Assembly (NCBI RefSeq): GCF_022712295.1
Contig: NZ_JALAGT010000079.1
Span: forward strand, 1-23,186
DNA: 23,186 nucleotides
Reading direction: 5' to 3'
Origin: Galactobacter sp.
Lineage (GTDB): Bacteria; Actinomycetota; Actinomycetes; Actinomycetales; Micrococcaceae
Below are positions 1-6,817 of the stretch, piece by piece. Position numbers and translations under genes: made by a program. Position 1 is the first letter of the stretch. Every line of letters starts with the position of its first letter. The notes beneath the pieces are model-generated. The model had not been told where the DNA came from. It saw nothing but the letters and a program-made list of their open reading frames with translations, and made no database searches.

Positions 1-3000
1 CTCAAGTACTGGGACGAGGACGGCACCTTCCAGGCTTCCATCGCTCAGCGTGAAGCCGGCGAGAACGAATTCGTGTTCTATGACGGACCGCCCTTCGCCA
101 ATGGGCTGCCCCACTACGGCCATCTCCTCACCGGCTACGTGAAGGACCTGGTGGCCCGCTACCAGACCCAGCGTGGCCGCCGTGTGGAGCGCCGCTTCGG
201 GTGGGACACCCACGGTCTTCCCGCCGAGTTGGAAGCCATGAAGCAACTGGGGATGACGGACAAGCAGGAGATCCTCGACATGGGGATCGACAAGTTCAAC
301 GCCGCCTGCCGCGCCTCCGTGCTCAAGTACACCGAGGAATGGAAGGCCTACGTCACCCGTCAGGCTCGCTGGGTGGACTTCGACAACGACTACAAGACCC
401 TGAACCCCTCCTACATGGAGTCGGTCATGTGGGCCTTCAAGAATCTCTCCGACAAGGGCCTCACCTACGAGGGCTTCCGCGTGCTCCCGTACTGCTGGAA
501 GGACGAGACGCCGCTGTCCAACCATGAGCTGCGCATGGACGACGACGTGTACAAGGACCGTCAGGACCCCACCGTGACCGTCGCCTTCCCGCTGACGGGT
601 GAAGTGCACGACGACGGGGACGCCGCCTTGGCGGCGGAACTGGCCGGAACCAACGTGTTGGCGTGGACCACCACGCCCTGGACGTTGCCCACCCACGCCG
701 CCCTCGTCGTCGGGCCCGAGATCGACTACGCCGTGGTTCCCGCAGGACCCGGGCAGCCCACCACGAACACCGTCGCGGGCGGCGCCCGCTACCTGCTGGC
801 CACCGACCTGGTCGGCGCGCACGCCAAGGATCTGGGCTACGAGGACGCCGACGCGGCGGTCGCCGCCATCGCCTCCCATCACACCGGTTCCTCGCTGCGC
901 GGGCTGAAGTACGCCCCGTTGTGGGACACCTTCGCCTCCGAACCCGCCTATGCAAGTGCCTGGCGGATCCTCGTGGACGACTACGTCTCCACGACCGACG
1001 GCACGGGCGTGGTGCATCAGTCGCCGGCCTACGGTGAGGACGATCAGCGCATCTGTGCCGAGAACGGCATCGGTGTGGTGCTCTCCGTGGATGCCGGCGC
1101 CAGCTTCCTCTCCGTGTTCAACGGCACGGAACTCGAGGACATCGTCGGCAAGCAGGTCTTCGAGGCCAACCCGCTCATCATCAAGCACCTGAAGGCCGAC
1201 GGCCGCCTGTTCCGCCAGGCCACCTACGAACACTCCTACCCGCACTGCTGGCGTTGCCGCACGCCCCTGATCTACCGGGCCATCACGTCCTGGTACGTTT
1301 CCGTCACCGAGTTCAAGGACCGGATGGGGGAGCTGAACCAGGAGATCAACTGGATCCCGGAGAACGTCAAGGACGGGCAGTTCGGCAAGTGGCTGGCCAA
1401 CGCCCGCGACTGGTCCATCTCCCGCAACCGCTTCTGGGGTTCCCCGATCCCCGTGTGGCAGTGCTCGGAGGAGACCTGCAAGCACGAGGAGGTCTTCGGA
1501 TCCCTCGCTGAACTGCAGGAGCGCTTCGGCCGCCTGCCCGTGAACCACGAGGGGGAGACGGATCTGCACCGTCCCTTCATCGACGAACTCACCGTGGCCT
1601 GCCCGGAGGAGGGCTGCTCCGGCACCCTGAACCGCGTCGAGGACATCCTTGACGTCTGGTTCGACTCCGGCTCCATGCCCTACGCCCAGGTGCACTACCC
1701 GTTCGAGAACCAGGACTGGTTCGACACCCACAACCCGGCAGACTTCATCGTGGAGTACATCGGTCAGACCCGCGGGTGGTTCTACCTGCTGCATGTGCTC
1801 GCGACCGCGCTCTTCGACCGTCCGGCGTTCAAGAACGTGATCTCCCACGGCATCGTGCTCGGATCCGACGGGCAGAAGATGTCCAAGTCCCTGCGCAACT
1901 ACCCGGACGTCAACGAGGTCCTGGACCGTGACGGCTCCGACGCCATGCGCTGGTTCCTGATGGCCTCCCCGATCCTGCGTGGCGGCAACCTCATCGTCAC
2001 CGAGGAGGGTATCCGCGAGGGCGTCCGTCAGGTGCTGCTTCCGCTGTGGAACGTCTGGTACTTCTTCACGCTCTACACCAACTCCGCCAACCACGGTGAG
2101 GGCTACGAGGCGCAGCTGCGTCACGACGCCACCGACCCGCTGGACCGCTACCTGCTGGCCGCCACCGGTGACCTGATCCGCGATGTGCGTTCCGCCATGG
2201 ACGCCTACGAGGTCTCCGACGGCATCGAGGCCCTGCGCTCCTTCACGGAGACGCTGACCAACTGGTACGTGCGGCGTTCCCGGCAGCGTTTCTTCGACGA
2301 GGACCACGAGGCCTTCGACGTGCTCTACACGGTCCTTGAAACCGTGTGCCGTGTGGCGGCTCCGTTGCTGCCGCTGGCCACGGAGGAGATCTGGCGTGGC
2401 CTGACCGGTGGGCGCAGCGTGCACCTGACGGACTACCCGGACGACACCCTGTTCCCAACCGATCCGGACCTGGTGCGCCGCATGGACCTGACGCGCACAC
2501 TGGCCTCGACCGGTTCCAGCCTGCGCAAGGCGGCCAAGCTGCGCGTCCGGCTGCCCCTGGCAGGCATGGACGTGGTGGTGCCGGACGCCGCGGGGCTGGA
2601 AGGCACCTTCGCGGACATCCTCCGGGATGAGCTCAACCTCAAGTCCGTCAACCTGGTGGACGCCGAGGCCGCGGACGAGGCGGAGTACGGCATCACCCAC
2701 ACCCTGTCCGTGAACGCTCGCGCCGCCGGCCCGCGCCTTGGCAAGCAGGTTCAGGCCGCCATCAAGGCCTCCAAGTCCGGCGACTGGTCGCAGGCCGAGG
2801 ACGGCACGGTCACCGCCGGCGGCCTGGAACTGCAGGAGGGCGAGTACACGCTGGCCACCGCAGTGGATACGTCCGCCGGTGCCGAGCGCGCCGCCGCCGT
2901 GTTGGCCGGCGGCGGATTCGTGGTGCTGGACACCGCGCTGACCCCGGAACTCGAGGCAGAGGGCCGCGCACGCGATCTGATCCGCGCCATCCAGGCTGCG

Positions 3001-3192
3001 CGCAAGAGCGCGGACATGACCGTGGGCGCCCGAGTGCGCACCTCGGTGCAGGCCGACGCCGAGACCGTGGCCGCCGCCCAACAGTTCGCCGAACTGGTCA
3101 AGGGAGAGACGCTCTCCACCGAGCTGGAACTCTCGGTGGCCGAGGTCAAGGAACCCGTGGTGGTCGTCGCTGACGCGGAGGACGTGAAATGA
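1..3192 (+). CDS. ileS: Isoleucyl-tRNA synthetase, type 2 (eukaryote-like), 5' end outside window
   Basis: Cytoplasmic class Ia synthetase that charges tRNA-Ile with isoleucine using ATP. The frame is open from the first base, so the start lies upstream; 1063 residues are visible and probably a few dozen are missing. Counting from the window edge, the HIGH-type motif is HYGH (residues 38-41) within a PPFANGLPHYGH stretch, and the KMSKS loop starts at residue 626. Between them lies the CP1 editing insertion. Two Cys-x4-Cys knuckles (C488/C493 and C534/C539) precede DVWFDSGSMPYA. The C-terminal part is the tRNA-binding region. HYGH, the paired knuckles and the YPHCWRCRTPLIYR block match the type 2 (eukaryote-like) IleRS group found in actinobacteria such as Mycobacterium. 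The stop overlaps the folC start as ATGA, so the two genes are translationally coupled. Confidence 0.97.
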   Translation, partial: LKYWDEDGTFQASIAQREAGENEFVFYDGPPFANGLPHYGHLLTGYVKDLVARYQTQRGRRVERRFGWDTHGLPAELEAMKQLGMTDKQEILDMGIDKFNAACRASVLKYTEEWKAYVTRQARWVDFDNDYKTLNPSYMESVMWAFKNLSDKGLTYEGFRVLPYCWKDETPLSNHELRMDDDVYKDRQDPTVTVAFPLTGEVHDDGDAALAAELAGTNVLAWTTTPWTLPTHAALVVGPEIDYAVVPAGPGQPTTNTVAGGARYLLATDLVGAHAKDLGYEDADAAVAAIASHHTGSSLRGLKYAPLWDTFASEPAYASAWRILVDDYVSTTDGTGVVHQSPAYGEDDQRICAENGIGVVLSVDAGASFLSVFNGTELEDIVGKQVFEANPLIIKHLKADGRLFRQATYEHSYPHCWRCRTPLIYRAITSWYVSVTEFKDRMGELNQEINWIPENVKDGQFGKWLANARDWSISRNRFWGSPIPVWQCSEETCKHEEVFGSLAELQERFGRLPVNHEGETDLHRPFIDELTVACPEEGCSGTLNRVEDILDVWFDSGSMPYAQVHYPFENQDWFDTHNPADFIVEYIGQTRGWFYLLHVLATALFDRPAFKNVISHGIVLGSDGQKMSKSLRNYPDVNEVLDRDGSDAMRWFLMASPILRGGNLIVTEEGIREGVRQVLLPLWNVWYFFTLYTNSANHGEGYEAQLRHDATDPLDRYLLAATGDLIRDVRSAMDAYEVSDGIEALRSFTETLTNWYVRRSRQRFFDEDHEAFDVLYTVLETVCRVAAPLLPLATEEIWRGLTGGRSVHLTDYPDDTLFPTDPDLVRRMDLTRTLASTGSSLRKAAKLRVRLPLAGMDVVVPDAAGLEGTFADILRDELNLKSVNLVDAEAADEAEYGITHTLSVNARAAGPRLGKQVQAAIKASKSGDWSQAEDGTVTAGGLELQEGEYTLATAVDTSAGAERAAAVLAGGGFVVLDTALTPELEAEGRARDLIRAIQAARKSADMTVGARVRTSVQADAETVAAAQQFAELVKGETLSTELELSVAEVKEPVVVVADAEDVK

Positions 3193-4583
3193 GCTATGAA
3201 CCCACTCCGGACCCCGAGGGAGTGGCCCGCGTCTACGCGGATCTGCTCTCCAGGGCGCCCGAGAACAAGATCGAACGGCGCCTCGAACCCATGCGTCGGG
3301 CCATGGAGGTGCTGGGCGACCCCCAGAAGTCGGCGCCGGTCATCCACGTGACCGGCACCAACGGCAAGACCTCCACCGCGCGGATGATCGAGTCATTGCT
3401 GCTGGCCCATGACATCCGCACCGGCCGCTACACGTCCCCGCATCTGTCCTCGGTCACGGAACGCATCGTGATCGACGGGAACCCGGTTCAAGACGAGACG
3501 CTGGTGCGGATCTGGGACGAGATCGCCCCCTACCTGCAGATCGTGGACTCCGAGCTGGAGGCGGACGGACAGCACCGACTGACCTTCTTCGAAGCGGTCA
3601 CCATCCTGGCCTTCGCGGTCTTCGCGGATGAACCCGTGGAGGTCGTTGTCCTGGAGGTCGGCATGGGCGGGACCTGGGACGCCACCAACGTGGCGGACGC
3701 CCAGGTCGCCGTGGTCACCCCGATCTCGCTGGATCACACCGATCTGTTGGGAGACACCGTCGGGGAGATCGCGGGGGAGAAGGCCGGCATCATCAAGCCC
3801 GGCTCGGTGCTGGTCTCCTCCGTGCAGGAGCCGGACGCCGCTCAGGTGCTGCTGGAGCGCGCCCGCGAGGCCGGTGCCGAATGGCGTTTCGAAGGCGTCG
3901 AGTTCGGCGTGGAGAGCCGTACCCTGGCCGTGGGTGGTCAGGTGCTTGACCTGCGCGGCCTCGGTGCTCGTTATCAGCAGATCGCCGTGCCACTCTTCGG
4001 AGCGCACCAGGCCGAGAACGCCTCCGTCGCGCTGGCCGCGGTGGAGGCCTTCCTGGGGGAACGCCCGCTCAACGAGGACCTGGTCAGGGCCGGCTTCGAG
4101 GCGGCAACGTCACCCGGCCGTCTGGAGATCGCGCGCACGTCGCCCACCTTTGTGGTCGATGCCGGGCACAATCCGGCCGGCGTGCACGTGAGTGCCGAGG
4201 CCATCAAGGAGTCCTTCGGGTTCTCCAAGCTGGTGCTGGTGCTCGGCATCCTCAAGGAGAAGGACGCGGCCGCGATGCTGGCGCAGTTGCGCGAGGACTA
4301 CGGGGACATGATCTCCGACGTCGCCATCACGCAGTCTGCCTCGCCGCGTGCGATCCCAGCCGCCGAGTTGGCAGAGACGGCCTTGGACGCCGGGTTCGCC
4401 GAGGAGGATCTCTTCATCACCGAGCGGCTCGACGACGCCCTCGATTGGGCCGCCGGCCGTGCCGATGACACCGAGGACATGGGCGGCGGCGTCCTGGTCA
4501 CCGGTTCCATCACCCTGGTGGCCGAGGCACGAACCCTGCTTGGCGCAGACCACGACCAGACGGACAAGTCGGAGGAGGGCTGA
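3189..4583 (+). CDS. folC: Bifunctional folylpolyglutamate / dihydrofolate synthase
   Basis: Cytoplasmic Mur-ligase-family enzyme that adds glutamate to folates and, in bifunctional forms, makes dihydrofolate from dihydropteroate. The 464-residue length is usual. The P-loop is VTGTNGKTS (about residues 54-62). EVGMGGTWDATN and SLDHTDLLG follow in the ATPase domain. DAGHNPAG (D324 onward) marks the C-terminal ligase domain. The ATG at 3189 overlaps the ileS stop by four bases and has GGAGG at 3177-3181, seven bases upstream, which decides the start. It is the second gene of the ileS-folC-DUF4233 unit. Whether it has both activities or only the glutamyl-ligase one cannot be told from sequence. 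Confidence 0.96.
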   Translation: MSYEPTPDPEGVARVYADLLSRAPENKIERRLEPMRRAMEVLGDPQKSAPVIHVTGTNGKTSTARMIESLLLAHDIRTGRYTSPHLSSVTERIVIDGNPVQDETLVRIWDEIAPYLQIVDSELEADGQHRLTFFEAVTILAFAVFADEPVEVVVLEVGMGGTWDATNVADAQVAVVTPISLDHTDLLGDTVGEIAGEKAGIIKPGSVLVSSVQEPDAAQVLLERAREAGAEWRFEGVEFGVESRTLAVGGQVLDLRGLGARYQQIAVPLFGAHQAENASVALAAVEAFLGERPLNEDLVRAGFEAATSPGRLEIARTSPTFVVDAGHNPAGVHVSAEAIKESFGFSKLVLVLGILKEKDAAAMLAQLREDYGDMISDVAITQSASPRAIPAAELAETALDAGFAEEDLFITERLDDALDWAAGRADDTEDMGGGVLVTGSITLVAEARTLLGADHDQTDKSEEG

Positions 4584-5039
4584 GTGGTGGCTGAACAGCG
4601 CAAGCAGCGCTACACCAAGAAGCAGCTGGCCTGGCGCCCCAACACCCCCAAACCCCGACGCTCCACCCGAGTGATGTTCGCTTCCGTGGTGTTGTCGTTG
4701 CAAGCCTTGGCACTCGGCTTCGCAGGACTGGCCATGTTCGGCCTGCGCGGTCGGTTCGACGGCGGTGTCCCGGCTCTGCTGATGTGCTGGGGCTTGGCCG
4801 TGGTCCTGTTCGTGGCCTGCGCCTTCGTGAAGAAGCCGTGGGGCATCGGCCTGGGTTGGGCCCTGCAAATCGTCACCGTTGCCTATGGTCTGCTCCAGCC
4901 GGCCATGTACCTGGTGGGTCTGGCTTTCCTGGCCCTGTGGGCTTACTGCGTCATCAAGGGCGGGAAGATGGATCGCATCGACGACGAGCGTGAACGCGAA
5001 CAGAAGGCCTGGGACGCCGAACATCCGGAACAGGCCTGA
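4584..5039 (+). CDS. DUF4233 family four-helix membrane protein
   Basis: A 151-residue integral membrane protein of unknown function that I place in DUF4233, a family regularly found after folC in actinobacteria. A basic N-terminus (residues 5-29, rich in Lys/Arg) precedes four predicted membrane segments at roughly 30-54, 62-83, 86-105 and 107-126. A charged tail (RIDDEREREQKAWDAE) follows. The first GTG comes directly after the folC stop; a second in-frame GTG follows at 4587. GGAGGAGG at 4571-4578 could serve either, so the start is uncertain by one codon. Translation is probably coupled to folC. No catalytic motif is visible. Confidence 0.88.
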   Translation: MVAEQRKQRYTKKQLAWRPNTPKPRRSTRVMFASVVLSLQALALGFAGLAMFGLRGRFDGGVPALLMCWGLAVVLFVACAFVKKPWGIGLGWALQIVTVAYGLLQPAMYLVGLAFLALWAYCVIKGGKMDRIDDEREREQKAWDAEHPEQA

Positions 5040-5129
5040 ACGGTCGGTCAGCGCCGGCCATCACCGATTACATAGACTGGGACCAAGACACTCATTGTCC
5101 CGTCTTCCCTTCCAACATCAAGGAGGAAC

Positions 5130-5546
5130 ATGTCCAAGGAACGTACCCTCATCCTGGTCAAGCCCGATGGCGTCCGCCGCCACCTCACCGGCGAGATCCT
5201 GAGCCGGATCGAGCGTAAGGGCTACGACATCGTGGAGCTCAAGCAGCTCGACGCCACTCGCGAGATCCTGGAACAGCACTACGCCGAGCACCAGGGCAAG
5301 CCGTTCTACGAGCCGCTGGTCGAATTCATGCTCTCAGGCCCGGTTGTCGCAATCGTGGCAGAGGGCGAGCGCGTCATCGAAGGCTTCCGTTCGCTGGCCG
5401 GCTCCACCGAGCCCACCGTTGCTGCCCCCGGCACCATCCGTGGAGACCTCGGTCGCGACTGGGGCCTGAAGGTCCAGCAGAACCTGGTGCACGGCTCGGA
5501 TTCCCCGGAGTCCGCAGCGCGTGAGATCGGTATTTGGTTCGGCTGA
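5130..5546 (+). CDS. ndk: Nucleoside diphosphate kinase
   Basis: Transfers the gamma-phosphate of ATP to nucleoside diphosphates through a phosphohistidine, balancing NTP and dNTP pools in the cytosol. At 138 residues it is the usual bacterial length. It opens with ERTLILVKPDGV and carries the catalytic histidine at H121 in NLVHGSDS, with GTIRGDLG before it. The ATG has a strong AGGAGG at 5121-5126. The 90-base gap from the DUF4233 gene contains a weak possible -10 (TAGACT, 5073-5078) without a convincing -35, so ndk may have its own promoter as well as read-through from ileS-folC. A very long hairpin lies just downstream. Confidence 0.97.
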   Translation: MSKERTLILVKPDGVRRHLTGEILSRIERKGYDIVELKQLDATREILEQHYAEHQGKPFYEPLVEFMLSGPVVAIVAEGERVIEGFRSLAGSTEPTVAAPGTIRGDLGRDWGLKVQQNLVHGSDSPESAAREIGIWFG

Positions 5547-5562
5547 GCCTGATCGGCTCCCC

Positions 5563-5614
5563 AACACACGATGAGGGGCACCCACCATGCGGTGGGTGCC
5601 CCTCCTCGTGTGTT
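5563..5614. terminator. Long hairpin between ndk and the convergent VKOR gene
   Basis: Arms at 5563-5586 and 5591-5614 are inverted copies of 24 bases with one mismatch, around a four-base loop (ATGC). It starts 17 bases after the ndk stop. No T-run follows on the plus strand, which is common for actinobacterial terminators. Since ndk and the minus-strand VKOR gene converge here, it probably terminates both. A role in mRNA 3'-end protection is also possible. Confidence 0.8.
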
Positions 5615-5617
5615 CAT

Positions 5618-5692
5618 CCGTCGGTGTGATGTCACGTCGGTCGGGGTGAATGGGTTGATCCACACCGACGGTCGTGTATCAACACCGACCGA
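5618..5692. repeat. Four-copy inverted repeat cluster (core CGTCGGTGTG)
   Basis: CCGTCGGTGTG at 5618-5628 is matched exactly, inverted, at 5661-5671. A related pair, GTCGGTCGGGGTG (5637-5648 region) and AACACCGACCGAT (about 5681-5692, inverted), interleaves with it. The result is two units in one orientation followed by two in the other, between the ndk hairpin and the 3' end of the VKOR gene. It may be a second transcript end for the VKOR gene or a protein-binding cluster; the sequence does not decide. Confidence 0.55.
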
Positions 5693-5711
5693 TGTGCAGC
5701 GACGGAGTCGA

Positions 5712-6362
5712 TCACATGGTCAGGAACTGGGCCATGAACTTGATGAAGATGGATGCGGCGCAGGCGAGTGCCACGATCACCACAGTGATCCACATCCAGT
5801 TCCTGGCCCAACCATGGAGGAACTTGGGTGCTGGGAAATCTCCCACCAGGATGTTTCGGCCCAGGACCACGAACACCAGGATGATCATCATCAGCCAGCA
5901 GATCATGCAGTAGATGCACAGGGCCTTGATGTCGTAGACGGCCTGGGTATAGAGCCACACGAGGAAAGTGAACGCTGCGACCACGCCGACCGAGTACGCG
6001 ATCCAGTACCACCGCGCCAGCTTGGCTCCGGCGATCAAGACCACACCGGTGACCAGCAGAATGGTGAACCCGACCAGGCCGATGAAGGGGTTGGGGAAGC
6101 CGAAGAGTGCGGCCTCCGGGGACTTCATGACCGAGGTACAGGAGAACGGCCCGCCGAAGTCGCAGCTGGCGTGGTGGTTGGCGTCAACGTAGAGGTCGAT
6201 CCGTTCGCCCACGAGGATGGCGGTGGCCAGCAGGCTGAAGAAGCCGGTGATGATGTTGATCCATCCGAAGCCGGTCCGAGCCGCCCACCAGGGCAATGCC
6301 TCCTGCTGCGCGGGTGTCGCTGACGCGGTCGTGTTGGGCACGCCGTTGGTGCTGCTGGACAC
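5712..6362 (-). CDS. Vitamin K epoxide reductase (VKOR) family protein
   Basis: Integral membrane enzyme expected to reoxidise a DsbA-like thiol oxidase and pass electrons to quinone, supporting disulfide formation in exported proteins. The 216-residue product has about five membrane helices (roughly 33-52, 91-111, 117-139, 149-168, 191-209). The redox centre is C149-I-Y-C152. The extracytoplasmic loop pair is C67 and C75, followed by the family's SP-A-LFG-PN-IG pattern (SPEAALFGFPNPFIG). I chose the GTG at 6362 because GGAG lies just upstream on the minus strand. The longer in-frame ATG at 6440 would put the palindrome and the likely promoter inside the gene. It stands alone between ndk and rne; no DsbA partner is in the window. 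Confidence 0.9.
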   Translation of the reverse strand: MSSSTNGVPNTTASATPAQQEALPWWAARTGFGWINIITGFFSLLATAILVGERIDLYVDANHHASCDFGGPFSCTSVMKSPEAALFGFPNPFIGLVGFTILLVTGVVLIAGAKLARWYWIAYSVGVVAAFTFLVWLYTQAVYDIKALCIYCMICWLMMIILVFVVLGRNILVGDFPAPKFLHGWARNWMWITVVIVALACAASIFIKFMAQFLTM

Positions 6363-6388
6363 GATGTGTTCTCCAGTCCTCGTTCGAC

Positions 6389-6436
6389 TTCGACAAGTTG
6401 TCGAAACCAGCCTAATGTCTCCGGTGCGCTTGGCCA
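6389..6436 (-). promoter_or_regulatory. Candidate VKOR promoter with operator-like palindrome
   Basis: Read on the minus strand, TGGCCA (6436-6431) and TAGGCT (6414-6409) are 16 bases apart and resemble -35 and -10 elements. Just after the -10 is the perfect palindrome TTCGACAAGTTGTCGAA (6389-6405): 8-base arms around one central base, covering the expected start point near 6402. A repressor bound there would block initiation. The palindrome is certain; the promoter is a plausible match, and the binding protein is unknown. Confidence 0.5.
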
Positions 6437-6648
6437 GCATTGCGGTCCCGGAGATCTCTCAGGTCCACGAGAACTCGGGTGCACGGGCAAGCTCGGGTCC
6501 ATGTGAGAGAATGGCCACGGGTGGAACCGGTGCCCACAGCCCGGAGCCGCCCCGCGATGGAACCGGAATACTCTCCGAGCGCATCCGCAGCATCGGGAGC
6601 CGTGCACACTTTGCACCGGCCCCGACCGGGGCGCAGCGTCATAAGGAT

Positions 6649-6702
6649 GAGGTACCGGAACCGCGCGGCCGAGGTGGGAGTGAGACCCAGTTCGGTACCT
6701 TC
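6649..6702 (+). promoter_or_regulatory. Hairpin in the rne 5' leader
   Basis: Arms 6649-6661 and 6690-6702 give eleven Watson-Crick pairs, with one bulged G and one G-T pair, around a 28-base loop. It sits 115 bases before the rne start. In E. coli a structured rne leader lets RNase E cut its own mRNA; a similar role here is only inferred. Confidence 0.4.
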
Positions 6703-6817
6703 ATGACTTCCCGGTCGCGGGAGGCGCTCATGTACGTAGAGCTGCCCCCGCGTTACCGATGACATGACGCAGGTGGCCAGGCTGTGGGCCGGTCGCAGGC
6801 GCCTCGAGGAGCACCTT

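Larger units (their letters stand above)
6363..6817. other. Divergent 455-base spacer between the VKOR gene and rne
   Basis: No convincing protein gene is seen. Open frames crossing it look like chance frames in GC-rich DNA. It holds the likely VKOR promoter and a palindrome at the VKOR end, and a long rne leader at the other. In the leader, GAGGTACCGGAAC (6649-6661) pairs with GTTCGGTACCTTC (6690-6702) with one bulged G. Smaller hairpins occur at 6619-6632 and about 6707-6724. A 19-codon frame (6703-6762) has no ribosome binding site. I found no strong rne promoter. Confidence 0.6.

Noticed and set aside
5571..6323. A 250-codon plus-strand frame beginning in the ndk hairpin and running over the VKOR gene.
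   Set aside because: Its start lies inside the terminator and the rest is antisense to a well-supported VKOR gene.
6469..6482. The 14-mer GAGAACTCGGGTGC occurs here and again at 19753-19766, both in non-coding spacers.
   Set aside because: In a window of this size one or a few shared 14-mers are expected by chance, the flanks differ, and there is no symmetry. A genome-wide count would be needed before calling it a motif.
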